From NCBI RefSeq assembly GCF_012726235.1, contig NZ_JAASAH010000007.1, forward strand, positions 1 to 64,000: 64,000 nt of DNA, read 5' to 3'. The position numbers and the translations under genes are program-made. This DNA is from Streptomyces sp. HNM0574 (GTDB lineage Bacteria > Actinomycetota > Actinomycetes > Streptomycetales > Streptomycetaceae). The notes beneath the pieces are model-generated. The model was not told the origin of the DNA. It saw only the letters and a program-made list of their open reading frames with translations, and did no database searches. Every line of letters begins with the position of its first letter. Positions within the stretch are counted from its first letter, which is position 1. This document shows positions 57,895 to 64,000 of the stretch, piece by piece.

Positions 57895-58689
57895 GTGAGC
57901 GACAAGCTGCCGGTCCGCGGCCGGAGCATCAGCGAACACGGCCTGAGCGACCAGAAGTACACGCTGGTCTTCGGGGACACCGAGTACCCGCGGCGGGTGG
58001 CCCTGCCGGTCGTCGGCGGCTTCGCCGCGCTCGTGCTCGGCGGGATCTTCGGCGTCTGGTCCTTCACGCAGAGCCGGCGGGAGGAGGACTCGCTCAGCTC
58101 CGAGGAGCAGGAGGGGCTGGCCGCCCTCGCCCGCGAGCACGGCTGGACGTATCGCGAGACGGAGTCCGGCGTCATCGACGCCTTCGAGGGCGTCGAGCCC
58201 TTCCCGGACGCGAGCACGGGGCTACTCGCCGGCCACTACACCCACGGCCGCCACCGGGGCCGGAACATCCGGTACTTCGAGTACGAGGACGAGACGGCCG
58301 GCACCAAGGTCAACGGCCGTACGCAGCACGACTACTACGCGGTGTTCGCCGTCTCCACCCCGGGCACGGTGCCGCGCACCCTGATCCGCGGCAAGGGCTT
58401 CATGGACTCGGTGTTCGGCGGCGGCGAGGTCGTCGGCACCGGGGACGACGCCTTCGACGCGGACCACCACGTCATCGCCGAGGACCCGGCGGCCGCCGAA
58501 CGGCTGGCCGTACCGGAGCTGACCCGGTACCTCGCGAAGCAGCCCCTCCTGGCGGACCGCCCGCTCCGCTTCGAGAACGGCGAGGTCATCACCTGGTACG
58601 AGGAGCGCCTCCGCCCCGGGGACGTCATGAAGCACCTGACGTACCTCTCCGAAGTGCTGCGCCACATCCCCGAGTCCGCCTGGCGCTGA
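57895..58689 (+). CDS. Membrane-anchored hypothetical protein
   Basis: A 264-aa protein that I cannot name. A short cytoplasmic N terminus is followed by one membrane segment (about 35-57; RVALPVVGGFAALVLGGIFG) and a soluble alpha/beta domain. That domain contains ALAREHGWTYRETESGV, YTHGRHRGRNIRYFEYEDET and RPLRFENGEVITWYEERLRP. The pattern resembles DUF3137-like Streptomyces membrane proteins whose domain often begins with AREHGW. GTG 57895 follows GGGGGAG. No operon partners. Confidence 0.78.
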   Translation: MSDKLPVRGRSISEHGLSDQKYTLVFGDTEYPRRVALPVVGGFAALVLGGIFGVWSFTQSRREEDSLSSEEQEGLAALAREHGWTYRETESGVIDAFEGVEPFPDASTGLLAGHYTHGRHRGRNIRYFEYEDETAGTKVNGRTQHDYYAVFAVSTPGTVPRTLIRGKGFMDSVFGGGEVVGTGDDAFDADHHVIAEDPAAAERLAVPELTRYLAKQPLLADRPLRFENGEVITWYEERLRPGDVMKHLTYLSEVLRHIPESAWR

Positions 58690-58744
58690 CCCAACTCGGG
58701 CGCACACCACGGGACTTCACGCCGCCGTGTGGAAGACTGCGCCG

Positions 58745-58880
58745 TGATCACCAAGGCGGCGGACGCCAGGAAGCCGGTGCGATTCCGGCACGGTCCCGCC
58801 ACTGTGACCGCACGGCCCCAGCCGCCGTACGGGAGTCAGACACTGGTCCGCCGCCTCCGCACCGACCAGGGGACGCGGAT
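58745..58880 (+). promoter_or_regulatory. Cobalamin (B12) riboswitch
   Basis: The leader of the transporter operon contains AAGCCGGTGCGATTCCGGCA (58771-58790), CGGTCCCGCCACTGTGACCG with the B12 box GCCACTG (58798-58804), and GGGAGTCAGACACTGG (58831-58846). These are the conserved core of the cobalamin riboswitch. It lies just upstream of the first gene and should switch the operon off when cobalamin is plentiful. Boundaries are approximate; the 5' stem may begin earlier. Confidence 0.93.
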
Positions 58881-58900
58881 CCCCGGGAGGAGGCACGACC

Positions 58901-59890
58901 TTGTCACGGGTGTCCCACGCCCTGCGCTCCCTCATGGCCGCCGCCGTGCTCGCCCCGCTCGCCGCCTGCGGCGGCCCCGCCCCCGGCGAGGCGCGGGAGA
59001 AGCCGGGGAAGGCGGCCGAGGGCTTCCCGTACACCGTCACCAACTGCGGTGTGGAGACGACCTATCAGCGGCCTCCCGAACGCGCCGTCACCCTCAACCA
59101 GCACGCCACCGAGGTGCTGCTCGCGCTCGGCCTGGAGGACCGGATCGCCGGCACCGCCTACCTGGACGACAAGGTCCTCCCCCGGTACGAGAAGGCGTAC
59201 CGGGGACTGAAGGTGCTGGCCAAGCGCTACCCGTCGCTGGAGACGCTGCTCGGCGCCGACCCGGACTTCGTGTACGGCGGCTACAGCAGCGCCTTCGACC
59301 GGACCCAGGGCCGCGACCGCGCCTCGCTGGAGAAGAGCGGCGTGCGCACCCGGCTGAACGTCGAACAGTGCGCCGAGGGCCGGGTGGGCGTCGCCCAGCT
59401 CCGCCAGGAGATCCGCGAGACGGCCAGGACCTTCGGCGTACCGGAGCGCGGCGAGAAGCTTCTGGCCCGCTACGACCGCGAGTTGGCGTCCGTGCGGAAG
59501 CGGACCGAGGGGCAGGAGCGGCCCTCGGTCTTCGTGTACGACAGCGGCGACGGCTCGGCGTTCACCGCGGGCGGCAAGGGCATCGGTGACGACATCATCG
59601 AACGGGCCGGCGGGCGGAACGTCTTCTCCGGCATCCGCAAGCCCTTCGCCGACGTCTCCTGGGAGCAGGTCGTCCAGCGCAAGCCCGAGGTCGTCCTGAT
59701 CTACGACTACGGCGGCACCCCCGTCGAGGCGAAGAAGCGGAAGCTGCTGTCCGACCCGGCGCTGCGGGACGTACCGGCCGTGCGGAACAAGCGGTTCGCC
59801 GTCCTGCCGCTCTCCTCGGCGGTGCTCGGCGTACGCGCCCCCGCCGCGGTCGGCGAGCTGGCCGAGCAGCTGCACCCGGCCGAGGGGTGA
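58901..59890 (+). CDS. btuF: Cobalamin ABC transporter substrate-binding lipoprotein
   Basis: A 329-aa BtuF/FepB-type binding lipoprotein. It has a signal peptide with lipobox LAAC (about residues 20-23), then a two-lobed domain with RAVTLNQHATEVLLALGLED and QVVQRKPEVVLIYDYGG. The B12 riboswitch directly upstream makes cobalamin/cobinamide the likely ligand, although sequence alone would also fit a siderophore. The TTG 58901 start is supported by GGGAGGAGG and gives MSRVSHALRSL. GTGA overlap with the permease gene. Confidence 0.88.
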   Translation: MSRVSHALRSLMAAAVLAPLAACGGPAPGEAREKPGKAAEGFPYTVTNCGVETTYQRPPERAVTLNQHATEVLLALGLEDRIAGTAYLDDKVLPRYEKAYRGLKVLAKRYPSLETLLGADPDFVYGGYSSAFDRTQGRDRASLEKSGVRTRLNVEQCAEGRVGVAQLRQEIRETARTFGVPERGEKLLARYDRELASVRKRTEGQERPSVFVYDSGDGSAFTAGGKGIGDDIIERAGGRNVFSGIRKPFADVSWEQVVQRKPEVVLIYDYGGTPVEAKKRKLLSDPALRDVPAVRNKRFAVLPLSSAVLGVRAPAAVGELAEQLHPAEG

Positions 59891-60957
59891 GCCGCGTGCT
59901 GCTGAAGTCCCCGCCCGGAAAGCCCACTTCAGGCGGGGACCGCACCCCGCCGCGCGCCCGCCTCCCCCTCGCCCTCGCCGCCCTGACGGCCGTCCTGGCC
60001 GCCGCGATGCTCGGCGGGCTCGCGCTGGGCGCGGTCCGCGTACCGGCCGACGAGGTGCTGCGCATCGTCACCGGCGAGGCGCCGCCGGGACCGTTCACGA
60101 CGATCGTGCGGGACGTCCGGCTGCCGCGGGTGCTGCTGGGCGCGATCGTCGGCGCCGGGCTCGCCGTCGTCGGCACGGTGCTCCAGGCGCTGGTGCGGAA
60201 CCCGCTCGCCGACCCGTTCCTGCTCGGCATCTCCTCCGGCGCCTCGACGGGAGCGGTGCTCGTCCTCGTCCTCGGGGTGGGCGCGGGGGCGCTCGGCATG
60301 CCGGCGGGCGCCTTCGTCGGCTCGCTCGGCGCGCTGCTCGTCGTCTGGGCGATGGCCCGCAGGGGCGGCAGCATGACGACCGGGCGGCTGGTGCTCGCGG
60401 GAGTCGCCGTGCAGTACATCCTGTCGGCGGTGACCAGCCTCGTCCTGGTCACCGCGGCGCGGGCCGAGCACATGCGGGAGATCCTCTTCTGGACGCTGGG
60501 CGGCCTGGGCCAGGCCCGCTGGGACAGCCTGCCGCTGCCCGCCGCCGCGCTGCTCGCCGGCCTGACGGTGCTGGTCCTGCTGGCCCGCCCGCTGGACCTG
60601 CTGCTGGTCGGCGAGGAGGGCGCCACCGTGCTCGGCCTGCACACCGGACGGTTCCGCACCGGGGTGTTCGTGCTGGCTTCGCTGGTGACGGCGGTGCTGG
60701 TGACGGTCAGCGGGGCGATCGGCTTCGTCGGGCTGATGGTGCCGCACGCCGCCCGGATGGCCGTCGGCGCCGGGCACCGCGCCCTGCTGCCCGTGGCCGC
60801 GCTGGCCGGCGCGGCCTTCCTCGTCCTCGCCGACCTGGCGGCCCGTACGGTCGCGGCGCCGCAGGAGATCCCGGTCGGCGTGCTGACCGCGCTGACCGGA
60901 GGACCGTTCTTCCTGTGGCTGCTGCGCCGCACCACCAAGGCGGAGGGAACCGCATGA
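59887..60957 (+). CDS. btuC: Cobalamin ABC transporter permease (FecCD type)
   Basis: A 356-aa FecCD/BtuC permease with about nine or ten membrane helices. Signatures are VRLPRVLLGAIVGAGLAVVG (family start), QALVRNPLADPFLLGISSGA, GAIGFVGLMVPHAARM and PQEIPVGVLTALTGGPFFLW. It forms the homodimeric channel of the importer. GTG 59887 overlaps the btuF stop, and its end overlaps the ATPase start (ATGA), so the three genes are translationally coupled. Confidence 0.93.
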   Translation: MSRVLLKSPPGKPTSGGDRTPPRARLPLALAALTAVLAAAMLGGLALGAVRVPADEVLRIVTGEAPPGPFTTIVRDVRLPRVLLGAIVGAGLAVVGTVLQALVRNPLADPFLLGISSGASTGAVLVLVLGVGAGALGMPAGAFVGSLGALLVVWAMARRGGSMTTGRLVLAGVAVQYILSAVTSLVLVTAARAEHMREILFWTLGGLGQARWDSLPLPAAALLAGLTVLVLLARPLDLLLVGEEGATVLGLHTGRFRTGVFVLASLVTAVLVTVSGAIGFVGLMVPHAARMAVGAGHRALLPVAALAGAAFLVLADLAARTVAAPQEIPVGVLTALTGGPFFLWLLRRTTKAEGTA

Positions 60958-61772
60958 CCACCGACCGGGAACGGGCCGCCGACCTGCGCGTCGAGGACGT
61001 CGGCTTCCGCGCCGCCGGCGGCCGTCCACTCGTCGACGGGGTCTCGCTCACCGCGCGCCCCGGGCGGACGGTCGGCGTCGTCGGCCCGAACGGCAGCGGC
61101 AAGACGACCCTGCTGCGCTGCGTCTACGGCACCCTGAAACCCACCTCGGGACGGCTGCTGCTGGACGGGCGGGACATGGCGGAGCTCGGCCCGAAGCGGC
61201 GCGCGCGGCGCGTCGCCACCGTGCCGCAGGACGGCGCCGACGGCTTCGGCCTGACGGTGCGCGAGATCGTCGCGATGGGCCGCTCGCCGCACAAGCGCTT
61301 CTGGGAACCGGACGGCGCGGCCGACGAGGAGCTCGTCCGGCACGCCCTCGCCCGGGTCGGCGCCGGAGCGCTGACCGGCCGCCCCTTCGGCGAACTCTCC
61401 GGCGGCGAACGCCAACGCGTCCTGCTGGCACGCGCGTTGGCCCAGCAGCCCGCGCTGCTGATCCTCGACGAACCCACCAACCACCTGGACGTGCGCTACC
61501 AGTGGGAGGTCCTCGCCCTCGTCCGCGCCCTGGGCACCACCAACCTGATCGCCCTGCACGACCTCAACCTCGCCGCCTACCACTGCGACCTGCTGTACGT
61601 GCTGGCCAAAGGCCGCCTGGTCGCCTCCGGCCCGCCCCACGAGGTCCTGACCGAGGAATTGCTGGCCGAGGTCTACGGCGTACGGGCCGAGGTCACCGTC
61701 CACCCCGTCACCCGGGCCCCGACGGTCGTGTACCTCCCGCCGGACACCGCCCCCGCGGCGGTGCGCCCGTGA
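60954..61772 (+). CDS. btuD: Cobalamin ABC transporter ATPase
   Basis: A 272-aa ABC ATPase of the FepC/BtuD type. It has Walker A GPNGSGKTTLLR (about residue 46), Q-loop VPQDG, signature LSGGERQRVLLARAL (about 145), Walker B LLILDEPTNHLD and H-loop ALHDLNLAAYH. ATG 60954 overlaps the permease stop. The C terminus runs to TGA 61770-61772, which overlaps the next gene's GTG. It completes the importer under B12-riboswitch control. Confidence 0.95.
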   Translation: MTTDRERAADLRVEDVGFRAAGGRPLVDGVSLTARPGRTVGVVGPNGSGKTTLLRCVYGTLKPTSGRLLLDGRDMAELGPKRRARRVATVPQDGADGFGLTVREIVAMGRSPHKRFWEPDGAADEELVRHALARVGAGALTGRPFGELSGGERQRVLLARALAQQPALLILDEPTNHLDVRYQWEVLALVRALGTTNLIALHDLNLAAYHCDLLYVLAKGRLVASGPPHEVLTEELLAEVYGVRAEVTVHPVTRAPTVVYLPPDTAPAAVRP

Positions 61773-62509
61773 ACTCCCCCGCCACACCGGACCTTTCGGC
61801 AACCCACGGCCCCCGCTACCGGCTCCTGCACGGCCCGCCCCCGGACGGCGAACACGGCGACTGGCTCCCCGCCGACCGGCTCCTCTCCCCGGGCGCCCCC
61901 GAACTGGCGCGCCTGCTGGAGAGCGAGCACCGGGGCAGCGGCCACCGCACCGCGCACGCGGCGGCGCTGACCCTGATCGCCGTGTACGCGGGCCGGGTCA
62001 CGGCGGCCGCCGTACTGCGCTGGGCCCTGGACGGCCAGGTGCCCGACCTGCGCCCGCGCAACGTCCTCGTCCGTCCCTCGGGCCACGGCATCGGCGGCGT
62101 CCGGGTCCGCAGCCCGCGCCTGCTGGAGCCCGGGCTCGCCTCGCTCCACCGCTCCGTACTGGACGGCCACCTGCTGCCGCTCGCCGACGCGCTGCACACC
62201 CGCACCCGCGCCGGGCTGCGGCAGCTGCGCGGCGGCGTGGCGCACGGCTGCGCGACGGCGCTGTGCGCCGCCTCGGCGCCGGCGGAGGAAATGGCCGCCC
62301 GCTGGGCCGAGTTCGTGGCCCGGGCACCCGGCGGCCTCTCCCGGCTGGGCGAGGTCGAACGGGTCGTCCGCGCCGACGGGACCGCCCGCGCGGTCTACCT
62401 CCGGCGCACCTGCTGCCTCTTCCACACCAGCGCCGAGTCCGTCCGCTGCGCCAGCTGCTGCCTCACCCCGCGTACCGAACGGCTGCGCGCGTACGCACGG
62501 CGGACCTGA
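61769..62509 (+). CDS. FhuF-like (2Fe-2S) protein
   Basis: A 246-aa protein whose C terminus carries the FhuF-type cluster motif RRTCCLFHTSAESVRCASCC (CC-x10-C-x2-C, about residues 213-233). FhuF-like proteins reductively release iron from imported ferric siderophores. GTG 61769 overlaps the btuD stop (GTGA), so it belongs to the riboswitch operon. Either it processes the imported corrinoid (for example cobalt reduction) or the transporter also handles metal chelates. The N-terminal half is not recognised. Confidence 0.82.
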   Translation: MNSPATPDLSATHGPRYRLLHGPPPDGEHGDWLPADRLLSPGAPELARLLESEHRGSGHRTAHAAALTLIAVYAGRVTAAAVLRWALDGQVPDLRPRNVLVRPSGHGIGGVRVRSPRLLEPGLASLHRSVLDGHLLPLADALHTRTRAGLRQLRGGVAHGCATALCAASAPAEEMAARWAEFVARAPGGLSRLGEVERVVRADGTARAVYLRRTCCLFHTSAESVRCASCCLTPRTERLRAYARRT

Positions 62510-62557
62510 GCGCGTGCACGGGCAGGCCTCCGGATGGCGTAGAGTGAGGTTCACCGA

Positions 62558-62631
62558 CGCGGGGTGGAGCAGCTCGGTAGCTCGCTGGGCTCATAACCCA
62601 GAGGTCGCAGGTTCAAATCCTGTCCCCGCTA
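62558..62631 (+). tRNA. tRNA-fMet (initiator, CAT anticodon)
   Basis: A 74-nt cloverleaf beginning CGCGGGG and ending CCCCGCTA, CCA not encoded. The D-loop segment is GGAGCAGCTCGGTAGCTC, the anticodon arm TGGGCTCATAACCCA and the T-arm GCAGGTTCAAATCCTGT. The unpaired first base (C1 against U72) and three consecutive G:C pairs at the anticodon stem identify the initiator rather than the elongator tRNA-Met. Confidence 0.97.
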
Positions 62632-62636
62632 CTCAC

Positions 62637-62674
62637 GAAAGAAGCCCCCGGCCATCCGGCCGGGGGCTTCTTTC
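62637..62674. terminator. Rho-independent terminator after tRNA-fMet
   Basis: GAAAGAAGCCCCCGGCC (62637-62653), loop ATCC, and GGCCGGGGGCTTCTTTC (62658-62674): a perfect 17-bp stem starting 5 nt after the tRNA. The T-containing 3' arm makes it effective in this direction and, by symmetry, the other. Confidence 0.95.
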
Positions 62675-62869
62675 GTGTTCCCTGCGCGCGGCCGCCGTCG
62701 GCCTTCGCCGTCCTCGGGCCCGCGGTGAACCGCCGCGCTGACGCCGGTCCCGGCGCCCCTTGCGTTAGCCCGCGTGTGCAAGTATTGTCGATGCATGTAA
62801 AGGGCGTGCGCATCTACCGCCGGTGCCGCGCCGCCGGACCCCGGCCCCCACCCCGTACAGAGGACCCCC

Positions 62870-63880
62870 ATGTCACTCAAGGAAATCCTCCCCGGCCGAC
62901 TCGGCTTCGGCACGGCGCCGCTGGGCAACATGTTCCGCGCGATCCCGGACGAGGACGCCGCCGCCACCGTCGAGGCCGCCTGGGACCAGGGCATCCGCTT
63001 CTACGACACCGCCCCCTTCTACGGCGCCGGCCTCGCCGAGGAGCGCCTGGGCAAGGTGCTCGCGGACAAGCCCCGCGACTCCTACGTGCTCTCGTCCAAG
63101 GTCGGCCGCGTCATCCTCGACGAGCACGAGACCGAGCTCCCCGACTTCGGCGAGAAGGGCGGCCTGTTCGAGCACGGCAACCCGAACAAGGTCCTCCACG
63201 AGTGGACGGCCGAGGCCACCGAGCGCTCCATCGAGGGCAGCCTCAAGCGCCTGGGCACCGACCGGCTCGACATCGTCTGGGTGCACGACATCGCGCAGGA
63301 CTTCCACGGCGACGCCTGGCTGGGCACGTTCGAGGAGGCCCGCACCGGCGCCTTCCGCGTCCTCTCCCGGCTGCGTGAGGAGGGCGTCATCGGCGCCTGG
63401 GGCCTCGGCGTCAACAAGACCGAGCCGATCGAGCTGACCCTCGCCCTGGACGAGCCGCAGCCCGACGGCTTCCTCCTCGCCGGCCGCTACACCCTCCTCG
63501 ACCACGACCACGCCCTCCAGCGCCTGCTGCCCATGGCACAGGAGCAGAACGTCGAGATGGTCGTCGGCGGCCCCTACAGCTCCGGCATCCTCGCGGGCGG
63601 CACCCACTTCGAGTACCAGGAGGCCCCGCCGGAGATCATCGAGCGGGTGAAGCGCCTCAGGGCCCTCACGGACGAGCACGGCATCAGCATCAAGTCCGCC
63701 GCCCTCCAGTTCTCCCTCACCCACCCGGCCTCGGCCGCGGTCATCCCCGGCGCCACCCGGCCCAGCCGCATCGCCGAGGACACCGCCGCCCTCGACGAGA
63801 CCATCCCGGCCGCCTTCTGGACCGAGCTGCGCGCGGCCGGCCTGGTCAGCCCGGCCGCCCCGCTGCCGCACGGCGCCTGA
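62870..63880 (+). CDS. Aldo/keto reductase (D-threo-aldose 1-dehydrogenase type)
   Basis: A 336-aa aldo/keto reductase. It opens RLGFGTAPLGNMFRAI, with GIRFYDTAPFYGAGLAEERLG (catalytic Asp/Tyr), YVLSSKVGR (Lys), DIVWVHDIAQ (His) and VIPGATRPSRIAEDT (cofactor). The pattern is that of D-threo-aldose 1-dehydrogenase/pyridoxal 4-dehydrogenase-like enzymes, which oxidise sugars such as L-fucose with NAD(P). ATG 62870. An AT-rich segment about 62775-62805 (AAGTATTGTCGATGCATGTA) should be the promoter. It is not linked to other sugar genes in this window. Confidence 0.88.
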   Translation: MSLKEILPGRLGFGTAPLGNMFRAIPDEDAAATVEAAWDQGIRFYDTAPFYGAGLAEERLGKVLADKPRDSYVLSSKVGRVILDEHETELPDFGEKGGLFEHGNPNKVLHEWTAEATERSIEGSLKRLGTDRLDIVWVHDIAQDFHGDAWLGTFEEARTGAFRVLSRLREEGVIGAWGLGVNKTEPIELTLALDEPQPDGFLLAGRYTLLDHDHALQRLLPMAQEQNVEMVVGGPYSSGILAGGTHFEYQEAPPEIIERVKRLRALTDEHGISIKSAALQFSLTHPASAAVIPGATRPSRIAEDTAALDETIPAAFWTELRAAGLVSPAAPLPHGA

Positions 63881-64000
63881 ACCCGTACTCCGCAGGAGAA
63901 AGACCAGGGCCTCGACTTCCGTCAGCCGCGTCGCCGCCGCACACCCCGGACTCCCGCCACCCGCCCCTTCCTGACGCCCCGTCCACCCAAGCCGCCGGAA

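Noticed and set aside
62558-62674. Integration site of a mobile element at tRNA-fMet
   Set aside because: No integrase, excisionase or repeated tRNA 3' end is visible within the window.

Overview
This 64 kb window is high-GC actinobacterial chromosome, almost certainly from a Streptomyces or close relative. GC is very high and third codon positions are GC-rich. GTG and TTG starts are frequent. Several genes are Streptomyces-typical: an AtrA-type TetR regulator, an AfsR/SARP regulator, SpoIIE-type PP2C phosphatases, a sporulation-associated TPR regulator, and the DUF6230/DUF6114 pair. From memory, the left 20 kb resembles the S. coelicolor neighbourhood around atrA (SCO4118); no search could be run to confirm this.

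Region 1 (1-23.8 kb) looks like core regulatory chromosome. It carries MarR/MFS, a PAS-PP2C-HATPase protein, a type II NADH dehydrogenase and AtrA. A sigma factor follows, fused to a zinc-finger anti-sigma-like motif, a membrane segment and an NPCBM domain. Then come an AfsR-like regulator, an asparagine-synthetase-like protein with altered catalytic motifs, a TPR regulator, an LhgO-like oxidoreductase and TrmB. A 1.1 kb non-coding nested repeat array separates trmB from a PrsW-family intramembrane protease.

Region 2 (23.9-34.0 kb) is the most interesting part. Seven same-strand, mostly overlapping genes form one island: a Vsr-type endonuclease, a Z1-domain superfamily 2 ATPase, a PD-(D/E)XK protein (DUF4420 type), a GHKL (MutL/MORC-like) ATPase, an unrecognised 298-aa protein, a DUF6339 domain fused to a C5-cytosine methyltransferase fold without its catalytic Cys motif, and an intact C5-cytosine methyltransferase. 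It looks like a multi-gene, methylation-associated defence system, related to the MutL/MORC-ATPase restriction systems predicted by Iyer, Abhiman and Aravind (2008). The pseudo-methyltransferase/active methyltransferase pairing is the feature I find most novel.

Region 3 (34.0-39.4 kb) is accessory and partly decayed. It has a NUDIX hydrolase converging on the island, a frameshifted and stop-interrupted secreted-protein pseudogene, a PadR/HAAS-permease pair with a palindromic operator, a strong hairpin, a broken response regulator, and two overlapping genes, one a TPR protein.

Region 4 (39.4-64 kb) returns to core-like content. An M23 peptidase lies behind a c-di-AMP (ydaO) riboswitch. Two divergent membrane PP2C phosphatases, a LysR regulator with an EamA exporter, and a TetR regulator with DUF6230/DUF6114 follow. 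A probable organosulfur cluster (flavin monooxygenase, TauE/SafE, Rrf2) is next, then TatA and TerD. An ArsR regulator sits divergent from a P1B-4 metal ATPase across a perfect 10-6-10 operator. A cobalamin riboswitch leads into btuFCD-like uptake genes and an FhuF-like protein. The window ends with initiator tRNA-fMet and its terminator, then an aldo/keto reductase.
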